A stretch of DNA of 64,000 nt from Pelagibius sp. Alg239-R121 (lineage in GTDB: Bacteria; Pseudomonadota; Alphaproteobacteria; Kiloniellales; Kiloniellaceae): the NCBI RefSeq assembly GCF_947331435.1, contig NZ_CAMZOF010000002.1:248001-312000 (forward strand), in the 5' to 3' direction. Position numbers and translations under genes: made by a program. Within the stretch, counting starts at the first letter, position 1, and each line of letters begins with the position of its first letter. Under the pieces are notes generated by a model that did no database searches, was not told the DNA's origin, and saw only the letters and a program-made list of their open reading frames with translations. Of the stretch, positions 27,601 through 37,609 are shown in pieces.

Positions 27601-28323
27601 ATGAACGAAAACAACAACGGACCTTTACCGGCTCGCAGCTCTGGTGAAGCGGTTTCGCTGCCACATATCGAAACCTGGATCTTCGATCTAGACAACACGC
27701 TCTACCCGGAGTCCTGCAGCCTCTTCGATCAGGTCGACCGGCGCATGGGCCTCTTTGTCGAGCAGTTGCTGGATATGGACCGTGTCAGCGCGCGCACTCT
27801 GCAAAAACAATTGTTCCGAGAACACGGCACGACCCTGCGCGGCTTGATGACGGTGCACGGGATCGACCCACAGAGCTATCTTGATTTCGTACATCAGATC
27901 GACGTATCCGGCATTTCACACGATGCAGAGCTCGATCGGGCATTAGAGCGACTTCCAGGACGCAAGGTGATCTTTACTAACGCGTCGGTGCCCCACGCAC
28001 AGAACGTGATGGAACGCCTCGGCATCGCGTCGCACTTCAGCGATATCTATGATATTGCCCGTGCGGATTACCTGCCCAAACCGGCGCGTGCGACCTACGA
28101 GGATTTCGTCTCGACACTGGACGTCGATCCGGCGAGAGCAATCTTCTTTGAGGATACGGCGCGGAATCTTGAACCTGCTGCGGCCATGGGCATGACGACT
28201 GTGTGGCTTGAAACCTTCAGCAATGGAAGCGCCCAGGGCGCTGAAAACGACTACGTGCATCACAGAACCAACGATCTGTCAGCGTGGCTCACAGCCGTTT
28301 CCCTGGATGCAGCGCCGCGATAG
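27601..28323 (+). CDS. HAD-family pyrimidine 5'-nucleotidase (SDT1-like)
   Basis: The ATG at 27601 gives 240 residues; a GTG at 27589 is also possible. HAD motif I is FDLDNTLYP (D29 nucleophile, D31 acid/base), motif II FTNAS, motif III Lys in YLPKPARATY and motif IV FFEDTARNLEPAAAMGM. These segments match the pyrimidine 5'-nucleotidase group. It dephosphorylates nucleoside monophosphates. In related genomes this gene often sits between argB and dapD, as here apart from the signalling insert. Confidence 0.88.
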   Translation: MNENNNGPLPARSSGEAVSLPHIETWIFDLDNTLYPESCSLFDQVDRRMGLFVEQLLDMDRVSARTLQKQLFREHGTTLRGLMTVHGIDPQSYLDFVHQIDVSGISHDAELDRALERLPGRKVIFTNASVPHAQNVMERLGIASHFSDIYDIARADYLPKPARATYEDFVSTLDVDPARAIFFEDTARNLEPAAAMGMTTVWLETFSNGSAQGAENDYVHHRTNDLSAWLTAVSLDAAPR

Positions 28324-28540
28324 CCGCGACGTGTAAAGCGCGTTTACCCCGGCATCATCATCCAGGCCGGCCGTTGGCCACCAAAACAGTCTCGCCCGGC
28401 CCAAAACATCGGCGTTGAAACCAATCTCTGAATCATTGACAGCGCCCGGCCCCTCGCGCATCTTCCCACGGCTCAAACTTGGCGCCCGAACGGACGTCCG
28501 GACCAAGGAATTCCAACGATCTTTACGCTATGGATTTGAT

Positions 28541-29386
28541 ATGAACGCCTCTGCCCTTCAAAGCACCATCGACGCCGCCTGGGAAAACCGTGACCAGGTT
28601 TCTCCTGCCACCAGCGGTGAGATCCGCGATGCCGTGATGGAGGCCCTGAACGGTCTCGACGCCGGAACCTATCGAGTTGCCGAAAAGAACGATGCCGGTT
28701 GGCAGGTTAATCAATGGCTGAAGAAAGCGGTTCTGCTGTCTTTTCGTTTGAATGACATGACCACGATTCCCGGCGGTCCGGGCCAATCCACCAGTTGGTG
28801 GGACAAAGTCCCGTCGAAATTTGAAGGCTGGGGCGAGAATCGTTTTCGGGATGCCGGCTTCCGCGCTGTACCAAACTGCACGGTGCGCCATTCTGCCTTC
28901 ATCGCGCCAGGCGTAGTGCTGATGCCAAGCTTCGTCAATCTCGGCGCCTATGTCGACAGCGGCACCATGGTCGACACCTGGGCCACGGTAGGTTCCTGTG
29001 CTCAGATCGGTAAGAACGTCCACCTCTCAGGCGGCGCCGGTATCGGCGGTGTTCTTGAGCCGCTGCAGGCCGGGCCGGTCATCATCGAAGACAACTGCTT
29101 TGTCGGCGCCCGCTCCGAGGTCGTCGAAGGCGTTGTCGTCGAAGAAGGTTCCGTCCTTTCCATGGGTGTCTACATCGGTGCTTCGACCAAGATCGTCAAT
29201 CGGATCACTGGCGAGATTCACATGGGCCGGGTTCCGGCCTATTCCGTCGTTGTGCCCGGGGCGCTTCCCGGTAAACCGCTGCCAGACGGAACCCCGGGTC
29301 CCAGTCTCTATTGCGCCGTGATCATCAAACAGGTCGACGAGCGCACCCGTTCCAAGACGTCGATCAACGAACTGCTGCGCGACTAG
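28541..29386 (+). CDS. dapD: 2,3,4,5-tetrahydropyridine-2,6-dicarboxylate N-succinyltransferase
   Basis: The ATG at 28541 gives 281 residues, the normal length; a longer frame to 28415 is unlikely. The left-handed beta-helix is seen from about 115 ([60 protein letters not shown]), followed by [11 protein letters not shown]. It uses succinyl-CoA in lysine and diaminopimelate synthesis. dapE follows 26 bp downstream. Confidence 0.97.
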   Translation: MNASALQSTIDAAWENRDQVSPATSGEIRDAVMEALNGLDAGTYRVAEKNDAGWQVNQWLKKAVLLSFRLNDMTTIPGGPGQSTSWWDKVPSKFEGWGENRFRDAGFRAVPNCTVRHSAFIAPGVVLMPSFVNLGAYVDSGTMVDTWATVGSCAQIGKNVHLSGGAGIGGVLEPLQAGPVIIEDNCFVGARSEVVEGVVVEEGSVLSMGVYIGASTKIVNRITGEIHMGRVPAYSVVVPGALPGKPLPDGTPGPSLYCAVIIKQVDERTRSKTSINELLRD

Positions 29387-29412
29387 AGGCGAGGCAGGGT
29401 AAATCGCAGAAC

Positions 29413-30567
29413 ATGAGCAGTCTCCCCAACGTCGTTGAACTCAGCCAGCAATTGATTCGCTGCCCTTCGGTCACACCGAACGAAGGCGGCGCGCTCGACC
29501 TTCTCGAGCAGGTTCTCAATGGGCTGGGTTTCACCTGTCACCGCGAGACCTTCTCAGACGCTGGCATTCCAGACGTCGAGAACCTCTATGCCCGCCTGGG
29601 CAGCAGCGGGCCCAACTTCTGCTATGCCGGCCATACTGACGTCGTCCCGGTCGGCGACGCGGCCGCCTGGAAGGTCGATCCCTTTGGCGGTGAGATCATC
29701 GACGACGTGCTTTACGGCCGTGGCGCCGTCGACATGAAGGGCTCGATAGCCTGCTTCGTAACGGCCTTGGCCGGCTTTCTGGAGAAGCATGGTTCGGATT
29801 TCGGCGGCTCGATCAGCCTGCTGATCACCGGCGACGAGGAAGACATCTGTATCAACGGTACCCGCAAGATGTTGCAGTGGGTCGCAGCGCAGGAAGAGAC
29901 TCTGGATTGCTGCCTTGTCGGAGAACCAACGAGCAACGCTCGCTTAGGCGACATGATCAAGATTGGCCGCCGCGGCAGTTTGAACGGCCGCCTGACGGTT
30001 TTCGGCACCCAAGGACATACGGCCTATCCGCAACTGGCGAACAACCCGACCCACAGTCTGGTGCGGATGCTGCATGGTCTCTCGACGGAATCGCTCGATA
30101 GCGGTAGCGAACACTTTCCCCCCTCCAGTCTGCAGATCACGTCGGTCGATGTCGGCAATCCGGTGACCAACGTAATTCCGGCCGATGCCACAGCCATGTT
30201 CAACGTCCGCTTCAACGACCTTTACAGCAGTAAAGGGGTTCTCGACTGGGTACGCGAACGCCTGGACAGAGTCGGTGGGCGTTACGATCTCGACTTGAAA
30301 GTCTCGGGGGAATCCTTTCTCTCCACGCCCGGCCCTTTCAGCGATCTGATCGCGGCCTCTGTAACCGAAGTAACCGGTCAATCCCCGGAACTGGGCACCA
30401 CGGGCGGCACGTCAGACGCGCGTTTCATCAAGGATTTCTGCCCGGTGGCGGAACTGGGGCTGTTGAACGACACCGCGCACAAAATCGACGAGCGGGTACC
30501 GCTTTCCGACCTCAAACAACTGGAAGCAATCTACGGCGGCATATTGGAAGGCTACTTTAAGGAATGA
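29413..30567 (+). CDS. dapE: Succinyl-diaminopimelate desuccinylase
   Basis: The start at 29413 gives 384 residues. M20 peptidase metal ligands are visible: H74 (AGHTDVVP), D107 (GAVDMKGS), and E142/E143 (GDEEDICING). The substrate-recognition segment GRRGSLNGRLTVFGTQGHTA is also present. It removes succinate to yield LL-diaminopimelate for lysine and peptidoglycan. It forms an operon with dapD and overlaps the next gene by 4 bp. Confidence 0.97.
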   Translation: MSSLPNVVELSQQLIRCPSVTPNEGGALDLLEQVLNGLGFTCHRETFSDAGIPDVENLYARLGSSGPNFCYAGHTDVVPVGDAAAWKVDPFGGEIIDDVLYGRGAVDMKGSIACFVTALAGFLEKHGSDFGGSISLLITGDEEDICINGTRKMLQWVAAQEETLDCCLVGEPTSNARLGDMIKIGRRGSLNGRLTVFGTQGHTAYPQLANNPTHSLVRMLHGLSTESLDSGSEHFPPSSLQITSVDVGNPVTNVIPADATAMFNVRFNDLYSSKGVLDWVRERLDRVGGRYDLDLKVSGESFLSTPGPFSDLIAASVTEVTGQSPELGTTGGTSDARFIKDFCPVAELGLLNDTAHKIDERVPLSDLKQLEAIYGGILEGYFKE

Positions 30568-31115
30568 GACCCTCTTTAGGAGAGGTTTCCGTCGCTCTCT
30601 ATGGCGCCTGGCGGCTGATGCGGTTTGACCCGAACGGCCTAAACTACTTCGACTCGACAGCTGAGGCTTTCTGGAAGTCTTTCTACGCTGCCATAATTTG
30701 CCTCCCCGGAATTGCGATTGTCATGCTGACAACGGGTAGCAGTGAAGCCTCCCTGCACGCTATCATCAGCAATTGCTCCGCGTATCTGGCCGGGTGGCTG
30801 GTACTGGCTGTGGTAGTGCATGGCATCTGTGACGCAATTGGTCAGCAAGCTAAATTCATTGGCTGTATCGTCGCCATCAACTGGTCGAACGTCCTGCAAA
30901 CCTATTTGATTCTTCCCATTGCCTTTCTCAGGTCATTCGAGGGAACGCCCGGCCTCTGGACCATCATGTTTCTTGGCGCCCTTCTATTTATGCTTGTCTA
31001 CGAGGGTTATGTCTTTAGCCGTAGCCTCGAGATTTCAGGATTGGCGGCGGCAGGTTTGGTGGCAGTGGATTTCATGATCTCGCTGCTTCTAAAATCGATC
31101 GTCAATTCACCGTAA
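30564..31115 (+). CDS. Multi-span membrane protein of unknown function
   Basis: The product has 183 residues with about five hydrophobic segments (AAIICLPGIAIVMLT, AYLAGWLVLAVVVHGI, VLQTYLILPIAFL, TIMFLGALLFMLVYEGYVF, LAAAGLVAVDFMISLLL). The start overlaps the dapE stop (ATGA), so it belongs to the dap operon. A protein like this after dapE occurs in other Rhodospirillales, from memory. I cannot assign a function. Its stop codon abuts that of the convergent MFS gene with no gap. Confidence 0.7.
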   Translation: MRPSLGEVSVALYGAWRLMRFDPNGLNYFDSTAEAFWKSFYAAIICLPGIAIVMLTTGSSEASLHAIISNCSAYLAGWLVLAVVVHGICDAIGQQAKFIGCIVAINWSNVLQTYLILPIAFLRSFEGTPGLWTIMFLGALLFMLVYEGYVFSRSLEISGLAAAGLVAVDFMISLLLKSIVNSP

Positions 31116-32333
31116 TCACGCCGCTGCGCGGAATACTCTCCAGGTTTCGTAAATCACCAATGCGCCAATGCCGCAGGCAGCGACGGTGATGGCCATAGGA
31201 TAGGCGGTGCCGTCGTAGAAGGTATTGATCGATGCGGCTCCCAGCGCGCCGCCCCCCATCTCGACCGCACTCAGCAGGGCCGACGCCAACCCGCCACCGG
31301 TACCGGCCGCCGCCAGCGCCCGTACCGGCGCCGTCACAAAGATCAGTGCCAGGCCAAGCCCGAAAAATGACATCGCCCCTGCCAGGGCAAGGGGCGTTTC
31401 CAGGTCCATCACCAGCAACAGCGGCAGTAACGCACCGCCCAGGGCCATGAACACGAGACTGCTGCGCAACAGCCATTCGCTGGGCACTTTTTCAATGATG
31501 CGGCTGGCGATCAGGTTGCCGACGAAGTAGGCGCCGACCACGATGGCCTGATAGTAGCCGTAATCCTGCGGCCGTACGCCGAGCCGGTCGATCAACACGA
31601 ACGGCGCGCCGGCAACGAAAGCAAAGAGGCCCGCCAACGAAAGCGCAAGTATCGTGACGTAGATCATGTAATCCGGTTTCAGCAACAGCCCCAGATAACC
31701 GAACAGCAGGCGGCGCGGCCGCAAAGCCTCACGATCCGGCGTTGTCGTCTCCGACAAGAAGCGCCAGATCAAAAGCGTGATCACCGCGACGACCGCGGAG
31801 ACCAGCAGGAAATTCGCCCGCCAGCCAAACCAGACAAAGACATAACCGCCCAGCAGGGGACCGATCGCCGGCGCGACCGAAATCGACATACCGTAGATCC
31901 CGAGCATCTTTGCGGCTTTGGTATCGTCGTAGAGATCACGGATGACAGCCAGAATCAAAACCGCTTCGGCACTGGCGGCCGCACCCTGGAGCGTCCGCGC
32001 AATCACCAGCTGTCCGATCGACTGCGCGGCTGCACAGGCAAGGCTGGCCAGCAGAAATCCGATCATGCCGATCAGCAGGATGGGCCGCCGGCCAAAGCGA
32101 TCGGACAAAGGCCCATGAATCAGCTGCGCGAGAGCGAAGCCGGCCAGATTGAGGCTCATGGTCAACTGGACGCTCTTGGCGTCGGTCGAAAAATACTCCG
32201 GCAGGTAAGGCAAACTCGGCAGATAGATATCCGTCGAGAGCACGCTGGCGAAGCTCGCAGAGATCAGGACCGTCGGTACCATGATCGCCGTGAAGCGGTC
32301 GAATTGGGGCGCACCCGCCCGCGAACCGTTCAT
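31116..32333 (-). CDS. MFS drug-resistance transporter, Bcr/CflA type
   Basis: The start at 32333 gives 405 residues with 12 predicted membrane helices. DIYLPSLPYLPEYF after the first helix and GPLSDRFGRRPILLIG between helices 2 and 3 are the Bcr/CflA and MFS motif A signatures; FGWRANFLLVSAVVAVITLL is typical of the middle. These are proton-driven exporters of drugs or sulfonamides/cysteine pathway compounds. It lies between dapE and truA, on the truA strand. Confidence 0.9.
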   Translation of the reverse strand: MNGSRAGAPQFDRFTAIMVPTVLISASFASVLSTDIYLPSLPYLPEYFSTDAKSVQLTMSLNLAGFALAQLIHGPLSDRFGRRPILLIGMIGFLLASLACAAAQSIGQLVIARTLQGAAASAEAVLILAVIRDLYDDTKAAKMLGIYGMSISVAPAIGPLLGGYVFVWFGWRANFLLVSAVVAVITLLIWRFLSETTTPDREALRPRRLLFGYLGLLLKPDYMIYVTILALSLAGLFAFVAGAPFVLIDRLGVRPQDYGYYQAIVVGAYFVGNLIASRIIEKVPSEWLLRSSLVFMALGGALLPLLLVMDLETPLALAGAMSFFGLGLALIFVTAPVRALAAAGTGGGLASALLSAVEMGGGALGAASINTFYDGTAYPMAITVAACGIGALVIYETWRVFRAAA

Positions 32334-32363
32334 TGACCGAAGTCCCACATCATTCCGGGTTTC

Positions 32364-33104
32364 TCATTCAAACGCCACGCCAACGAAATAGAGGCCGTGG
32401 GCCGGAGCCGTGGGACCCGCAGCGCTGCGATCACAGGCTTCCAACGCCGCCTTGAATTCTTCGGCACTCCACTTGCCCTCGCCCACCAGTTTGAGGGTGC
32501 CCACGATGTTGCGCACCTGGTGATGCAGGAACGACCTGGCCGCCACTCTTAAATGTATCTCCTCGCCATCGCGCGCCACCGCAATCTCATCCAGAGTCTT
32601 CATGGGGGAATTGGCCTGGCACTGGCTCGCGCGGAAGGAAGAAAAGTCGTGATGCCCGACCAGACATTGCGCTGCCTCGTTCATGGCATCGGCATCCAGC
32701 GGCACAGGCACGAACCAGGCGCGCCCCAGATCCAGCGCAAGCGGAGCGCGGCGATTGACGATGCGATAAAGGTAACTGCGCCCGACAGCCGAAAAACGCG
32801 CATGAAAATCCGCGTCCACCGCCTCCGCCGACAGGACCGCCACCCGCACCTCCTTCAGATGCGCATTGATCGCCTTACAGACGGTATTTGCGTCGGTGTC
32901 TTTGGCGATATCGAGCGTGACCACCTGTCCGAACGCGTGCACCCCCGCATCGGTCCGACCGGAGGCCGAGGCCGTGACGGTCTCGCCACAAAAGAGTTTA
33001 ACCGCGCGCTCGATCTCTGCCTGCACACTCGGCCCGTTGTCCTGGCGCTGCCAACCGACAAAGTCGCCGCCGTGATATTCGACGACAAGTTTGTATCGGG
33101 TCAC
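32364..33104 (-). CDS. truA: tRNA pseudouridine(38-40) synthase
   Basis: The product has 246 residues. The catalytic aspartate is D52 in [29 protein letters not shown] and [20 protein letters not shown] are standard. It modifies the anticodon arm of tRNAs. The start overlaps the end of fmt (ATGA), giving a translationally coupled fmt-truA pair downstream of def. Confidence 0.97.
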   Translation of the reverse strand: MTRYKLVVEYHGGDFVGWQRQDNGPSVQAEIERAVKLFCGETVTASASGRTDAGVHAFGQVVTLDIAKDTDANTVCKAINAHLKEVRVAVLSAEAVDADFHARFSAVGRSYLYRIVNRRAPLALDLGRAWFVPVPLDADAMNEAAQCLVGHHDFSSFRASQCQANSPMKTLDEIAVARDGEEIHLRVAARSFLHHQVRNIVGTLKLVGEGKWSAEEFKAALEACDRSAAGPTAPAHGLYFVGVAFE

Positions 33105-34039
33105 GAGCCTGCATCCTCAAGAAGTACCGTGCCGGCCGGGAGTGCGAAGCCGTTTAGAAAATCCTTGGCGGCCATGGGACCTTTGCCGGGACGCTGAAGC
33201 CGAAGCAGCCGCAGGGCGCCCGCGCCGCAAGCGACGGTAAGAACATCGTCGAGCACCTTGCCCGGCGGCCCGTTCTCTTTGACTGCGGCAACCTCCAGCA
33301 CCTTGATACGTTCCTTGCCGAGCGGGAAAACCGCCCCAGGCCAAGGCGTAAAGGCCCGCACCTGCCGCGCCAGCTCAACCGCGGGACGCCGCCAGTCGAG
33401 CAGACTTTCGGCTTTGCTGAGCTTTGCCGCGTAGGTGATCCCCTCAGTCGGCTGGGGAGTTGGCGCGAGGCGGCCTTCTTCGATGCCACACAGACCCTCG
33501 ACGATCAGGCGCCCGCCGAGATCAGCAAGTTGATCATGCAGATCGGAGGCCGTCGTCTGCTCGGTGATCGGCTGCTTCGCAGACGTAATCATGCCCCCGG
33601 TATCGAGGCCCTCGTCCATCTGCATGATGGTCACACCGCTCTCGGCGTCGCCGGCAAGAATCGCGCGCTGGATCGGCGCAGCCCCGCGCCAGCGCGGCAG
33701 CAAAGATGCATGAATGTTCAGACAACCCAACCTCGGGGCCTCGAGAATTGCCTTCGGCAGGATCAGGCCATAAGCCGCCACAACGGCAACATCCAGGTCC
33801 AATGCCGCAAAAGCAGCCTGCTCGGTTTCGTTTTTCAGGTCTTTAGGGGTTCGGACTTCCCAACCTTGCGCGGCGGCATAGGCATGGACCGGTGAGGGCC
33901 GCTCCTTATGGCCTCGCCCGGCAGGGCGTGGTGGCTGTGAATAAACGGCGGCAATTTCATGCCCCGCCTCGGCCAGAGCGCGCAGGCTGGAGACTGCAAA
34001 GTCCGGCGTTCCCATAAAGGCGAGTCTGAGCCGTGTCAT
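33101..34039 (-). CDS. fmt: Methionyl-tRNA formyltransferase
   Basis: The start at 34039 is chosen for AGGGGA upstream and the usual N-terminus [15 protein letters not shown]; the product has 312 residues. The catalytic N108 and H110 lie in [20 protein letters not shown], followed by the C-terminal OB-like domain. It formylates initiator Met-tRNA. In this organism it works upstream of the peptide deformylase encoded 199 bp before it. Confidence 0.97.
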   Translation of the reverse strand: MTRLRLAFMGTPDFAVSSLRALAEAGHEIAAVYSQPPRPAGRGHKERPSPVHAYAAAQGWEVRTPKDLKNETEQAAFAALDLDVAVVAAYGLILPKAILEAPRLGCLNIHASLLPRWRGAAPIQRAILAGDAESGVTIMQMDEGLDTGGMITSAKQPITEQTTASDLHDQLADLGGRLIVEGLCGIEEGRLAPTPQPTEGITYAAKLSKAESLLDWRRPAVELARQVRAFTPWPGAVFPLGKERIKVLEVAAVKENGPPGKVLDDVLTVACGAGALRLLRLQRPGKGPMAAKDFLNGFALPAGTVLLEDAGS

Positions 34040-34237
34040 TGCTTTCCCCTGAACCCTTCGTTGAAACGCGAAACGCCTGTTCCACCGGCACCGGTACAAC
34101 AAACTGGAACAAACCAAACATCCACCCGGCCGTACAAGAGCACAGCCGGAGGGGGTTCTTTAACAGGGAGTACCGATATTAGGCAACGCTGGTCAGCGCA
34201 GCCGCTCATGCAGATTTGGTCAAATCGGTTCGGCCGC

Positions 34238-34774
34238 TTATCCGGCCTTTTCAAGCTCGGACGGCGGGTTGGCTTTCCGGGCCTTGAGCAGCTTGCGCAA
34301 GATCATGTTGCGTTTCAGCGCCGAGATGTGATCGACGAAGAGAATGCCGTCGAGATGATCGATCTCATGCTGGATGCAGGTCGCCAGCAGGCCTTCGGCC
34401 TCCAATTCCTGCGCTTTCCCCATTTCATCGAGGTAGGAAACCTTGATTTCAGCCGGCCGTACGACTTCGGCATAGTGCTCCGGCAGGGAAAGACAGCCCT
34501 CGTCATAGCTTGCGTCGTGATCCGAGACCCAGGTGAGTTCCGGATTGACCATTCTGAGAGGAGCGTTTTCCTCGTCTTCATTCGAAACATCGACGACGAT
34601 CGCACGCTTCAGCGCGCCAACCTGGGGTGCCGCCAGACCGATCCCAGGTGCCTCGTACATGGTTTCCAGCATGTCATTGAGCAGCTGGCGCATCTCGTCG
34701 TCCACCTGTTCAACTGTGGCGCAGGCCTGTTTCAGACGCGGATCAGGGGCCGTAATGATGGGCAACAGGGCCAT
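34238..34774 (-). CDS. def: Peptide deformylase
   Basis: The product has 178 residues with all three family motifs: GIGLAAPQVG (45-54), EGCLSLPE with metal-binding C94, and QHEIDHLDG with H136, E137 and H140. It removes the formyl group from nascent proteins, using Fe2+ in the native enzyme. It heads the def-fmt-truA block; the 198-bp gap to fmt holds no gene that I recognise. Confidence 0.97.
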   Translation of the reverse strand: MALLPIITAPDPRLKQACATVEQVDDEMRQLLNDMLETMYEAPGIGLAAPQVGALKRAIVVDVSNEDEENAPLRMVNPELTWVSDHDASYDEGCLSLPEHYAEVVRPAEIKVSYLDEMGKAQELEAEGLLATCIQHEIDHLDGILFVDHISALKRNMILRKLLKARKANPPSELEKAG

Positions 34775-35051
34775 GGTTCAGCTTCACATCAAATCGTTCG
34801 TACAAAGAATATTCCCTTAGGTATTGCCGCAAAGTAAAGGCGTCAAGCCACTTAAGAGCCACAACGCCCCCTTGGACCGGCGATTTCGCCCTTTAAAGCT
34901 CCCATCACCGGCTCAAACCGGCGCCTGCACTCCGAGCGCAGAGATGCTAATCTTACGCCTGATCGATTCGCTGGCTTCCGGCTCTGGGCCCAGGCACTGA
35001 ATCACAACTGGCTACTAACAGGCGGTGTTAGCACCGCAAATTGGGAAAAAC
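34775..35051. other. Intergenic stretch between def and rmuC
   Basis: It is 277 bp between divergent genes, presumably with both promoters. I see no clear repeat, RNA or terminator. Confidence 0.3.
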
Positions 35052-36173
35052 ATGACCCTGACCATCGTTGCTCTGGTGATCGCTGCGCTCGCCGTCGCGG
35101 CCCTTTGCTTCTGTATTTTTGCTATGATTTCAATGCGCAAATCGGCTGAACAGGACAATCGCGAATCTGTCGAGCTTACCGGGCGGGTCAGTCAGTTAAC
35201 CGAGACCCTCGCCTCCACACAGGCCCAAACCGCCGACCGTTTCCAGGCGCAGGAACGCGCAATAGGCAAACTGCTGGAAGAACGCCTGGGCGATCTGACA
35301 AAACGGGTCGGCGACCGCCTGCAGGATCACGCGACCCGGAGCCAAACGGCGCTGGGCGCCCTCGGCGAACGGCTTGCCGTTATCGATCAGGCCCAGAAGA
35401 ACATAACCGAGCTTTCGTCTCAGGTCGTCGGATTGCAGGATATCCTGGCCAACAAGCAGGCACGCGGTGCCTTTGGCGAGGTTCAGCTTTCGGACATCGT
35501 CACATCGATTCTGCCCCCTTCGGCCTATAGTTTCCAAACCGCAGTCGGCGAAAACCGGCGGGTTGACTGCCTGCTGCACCTGCCCAATCCTCCTGGTTCC
35601 ATCGCCATTGATTCGAAATTTCCGCTGGAAAGCTATCAGGCCCTGCGCGAAGCCAAAGACGAAGCTGCATCGTTACAGGCAAGGCGTGCATTCGTCGCCG
35701 ATGTGCGCAAGCATATTAAGGACATTGCAGATCGCTACATCGTTCCCGGCGAAACCGCCGAGTCGGCGCTCATGTTCTTGCCCAGCGAAGCGGTTTACGC
35801 GGAACTGCATGCCAATTTCCGAAACGTGGTCGAAGACTCCTACAAAGCGCGTGTCTGGATCGTTTCTCCGACCACGCTCATGGCCACGCTCAATACCGTA
35901 CGTGCCGTTTTGAAAGACGTGCGTATGCGCGAACAAGCCGGCGTAATCCAGACCGAGGTGCAAAAGATGCTGCTGGACGTAGGACGGCTGGACGAGAGAG
36001 TCGACAAGCTGCAGCGCCATTTCCAGCAGGCCGATCGGGACATTCGCGACATCCGGACATCGGCCGATAAGATTACCAAGCGCGGCGAAAAGATCGAAGA
36101 ACTGCAGTTGGAAGACGCCACGGACATCAGCGCCGAACTGGCCCCCGTCAAACCAAGGCTGGTGGCGGAATAG
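35052..36173 (+). CDS. rmuC: DNA recombination protein RmuC
   Basis: The start at 35052 gives 373 residues. A single N-terminal helix (VALVIAALAVAALCFCIFAM) anchors the protein; the next 100 residues are coiled-coil. The RmuC core has RGAFGEVQLSDIV, VDCLLHLPNPPGSIAIDSKF, PLESYQAL and FLPSEAVYAEL. The family is linked to limiting inversions at short repeats and contains a nuclease-like fold. It is monocistronic. Confidence 0.93.
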   Translation: MTLTIVALVIAALAVAALCFCIFAMISMRKSAEQDNRESVELTGRVSQLTETLASTQAQTADRFQAQERAIGKLLEERLGDLTKRVGDRLQDHATRSQTALGALGERLAVIDQAQKNITELSSQVVGLQDILANKQARGAFGEVQLSDIVTSILPPSAYSFQTAVGENRRVDCLLHLPNPPGSIAIDSKFPLESYQALREAKDEAASLQARRAFVADVRKHIKDIADRYIVPGETAESALMFLPSEAVYAELHANFRNVVEDSYKARVWIVSPTTLMATLNTVRAVLKDVRMREQAGVIQTEVQKMLLDVGRLDERVDKLQRHFQQADRDIRDIRTSADKITKRGEKIEELQLEDATDISAELAPVKPRLVAE

Positions 36174-36176
36174 TTC

Positions 36177-36869
36177 TTACTGCGGCAGGTCTATCCCAAA
36201 GGTTTCGGCCAATCCGGCCCGGCCTGCAGTCGTCACCGTGACGCTTCGGCTGCCGTTCTTGGTCTGCAGCCAACCCTGCGTCTCGCAACGTGACAGAAAA
36301 GCAGCTCCCAGCGCACCACCCAGATGAGCACGTCGTTCACTCCAATCCAGACAGCGGCGGGCAAAAGCGCGGCGCTTGCCGCGCAGGGCCGTCACTTCGA
36401 TACCGAATTCCTCGAGCGCGGCAGCGCCCCGATCGTTGATTTCGAAGTCTTCTTCGGCCTCGGTCAAGTACCCCAGGTCGAGGAAACGTTCGACGATGGT
36501 CACCGCGACCTGCCCGGCCAGATGATCGTAACAGGTGCGGGCGAAGCGCATTGCCTCGTCGCGCGGTCCCGTCGGGCGATAGCGGGGCGCGCCGTGCTGG
36601 GCAACCACGGAAATCGCTTCGATGGCCTGCGCGATCTCAGGTCCGGCGAGACGGAAGTAGCGGTGGCGGCCCTGGCGTTCGACCACCAGCATGTTGGCCT
36701 CCCTAAGCTTGGCAAGGTGACCGCTGGCGGTCTGGGGTGTCACCCCCGCTACATGGGCAAGCTCGGTTGCGGTCAGCGCTCGGCCGTCCATCAAGGCGGA
36801 GAGCATGTTGGCGCGCGCAGGATCACCGATCAGCGCCGCCGCTTCTGCAATGTAGGGACCCTCAATCAT
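36177..36869 (-). CDS. ArsR-family (winged-helix) transcriptional regulator
   Basis: From the ATG at 36869 the product has 230 residues (MIEGPYIAEAAALIGDPARA); the alternative at 36923 is less typical. The DNA-binding domain spans about 8-85, with RANMLSALMDGRALTATELA and GVTPQTASGHLAKLREANML. The remaining part is a longer C-terminal domain seen in many proteobacterial ArsR-like proteins. It lacks an obvious cysteine metal site. It is divergent from a LysE exporter, its likely target. Confidence 0.88.
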   Translation of the reverse strand: MIEGPYIAEAAALIGDPARANMLSALMDGRALTATELAHVAGVTPQTASGHLAKLREANMLVVERQGRHRYFRLAGPEIAQAIEAISVVAQHGAPRYRPTGPRDEAMRFARTCYDHLAGQVAVTIVERFLDLGYLTEAEEDFEINDRGAAALEEFGIEVTALRGKRRAFARRCLDWSERRAHLGGALGAAFLSRCETQGWLQTKNGSRSVTVTTAGRAGLAETFGIDLPQ

Positions 36870-36958
36870 ACTACGATGATAGCCGAAGTGTTGTTGATCG
36901 ACAAGCCTCACCAGATGCTGCACTGTGAGTTCGCAACATAAGAGAGGAGACCGCTGTC

Positions 36959-37585
36959 ATGACCCTGGCGGAATGGCTGACCTTCGTCGCGATATGGACT
37001 GTACTTTCCCTGCCACTCGGACCCAATGCCATCAACTGCATGACCGCAGCAGTCTCCAATGGCACACGCCGGGCACTCTGGACCGTGCTGGGCATCGCCC
37101 TAGCCGGTCTCACCCACATGGCAATCGCGACCCTGGGTTTCGGCACCCTGCTTCTGGCCTATGCGGAGTTATACCTGGTCCTAAAGTGGCTGGGTATCGC
37201 CTATCTGGTTTGGCTCGGTGTTTCGCTGTGGCGGAAGCCGGTAATGGCGGCAAGCCTGGGGGAACGTGAGGTGCAACCGGCTGCGAGCTTGGTCCGGCGT
37301 GGCTTTACCATCTCCATGAGCAATCCCAAGGCGATCCTGAGTTATATGGCCGCCTTCCCGCAGTTTATCGTTGCCGGTGAGCCTCTAATACCGCAGTTGA
37401 TCGTTATCGTGCCCACGGCGATCACGATCATCATCCTGGTCTACAGCGGCTACACGGCCGCCGGTGGCGGGCTTGCCAAGCTCCTGACAAGTGTCGCCAG
37501 GCAACGCCTATTCAACCGGGCGGCTGCCAGCTTCTATCTCGTCATCGCCGGAGCGCTCGCGTTTTCCGATACACGCCGGGCGTAA
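36959..37585 (+). CDS. LysE-family exporter
   Basis: The product has 208 residues with six membrane spans. The start is preceded by GAGGAG. It opens with LTFVAIWTVLSLPLGPNAIN, where the PGPN-type motif of the RhtB/LysE family appears as LGPN, and includes LKWLGIAYLVWLGVSLWRKP and FTISMSNPKAILSYMAAFPQ. Such proteins export amino acids, often threonine, homoserine or lysine. It is divergent from an ArsR-type regulator 89 bp away. Confidence 0.92.
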   Translation: MTLAEWLTFVAIWTVLSLPLGPNAINCMTAAVSNGTRRALWTVLGIALAGLTHMAIATLGFGTLLLAYAELYLVLKWLGIAYLVWLGVSLWRKPVMAASLGEREVQPAASLVRRGFTISMSNPKAILSYMAAFPQFIVAGEPLIPQLIVIVPTAITIIILVYSGYTAAGGGLAKLLTSVARQRLFNRAAASFYLVIAGALAFSDTRRA

Positions 37586-37609
37586 AGCCAAACTGCACCG
37601 CCGCCAGTT

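Noticed and set aside
28435-28464. TTGACA upstream of dapD as a promoter
   Set aside because: The matching -10 position (CATCTT) is poor at 17-bp spacing.
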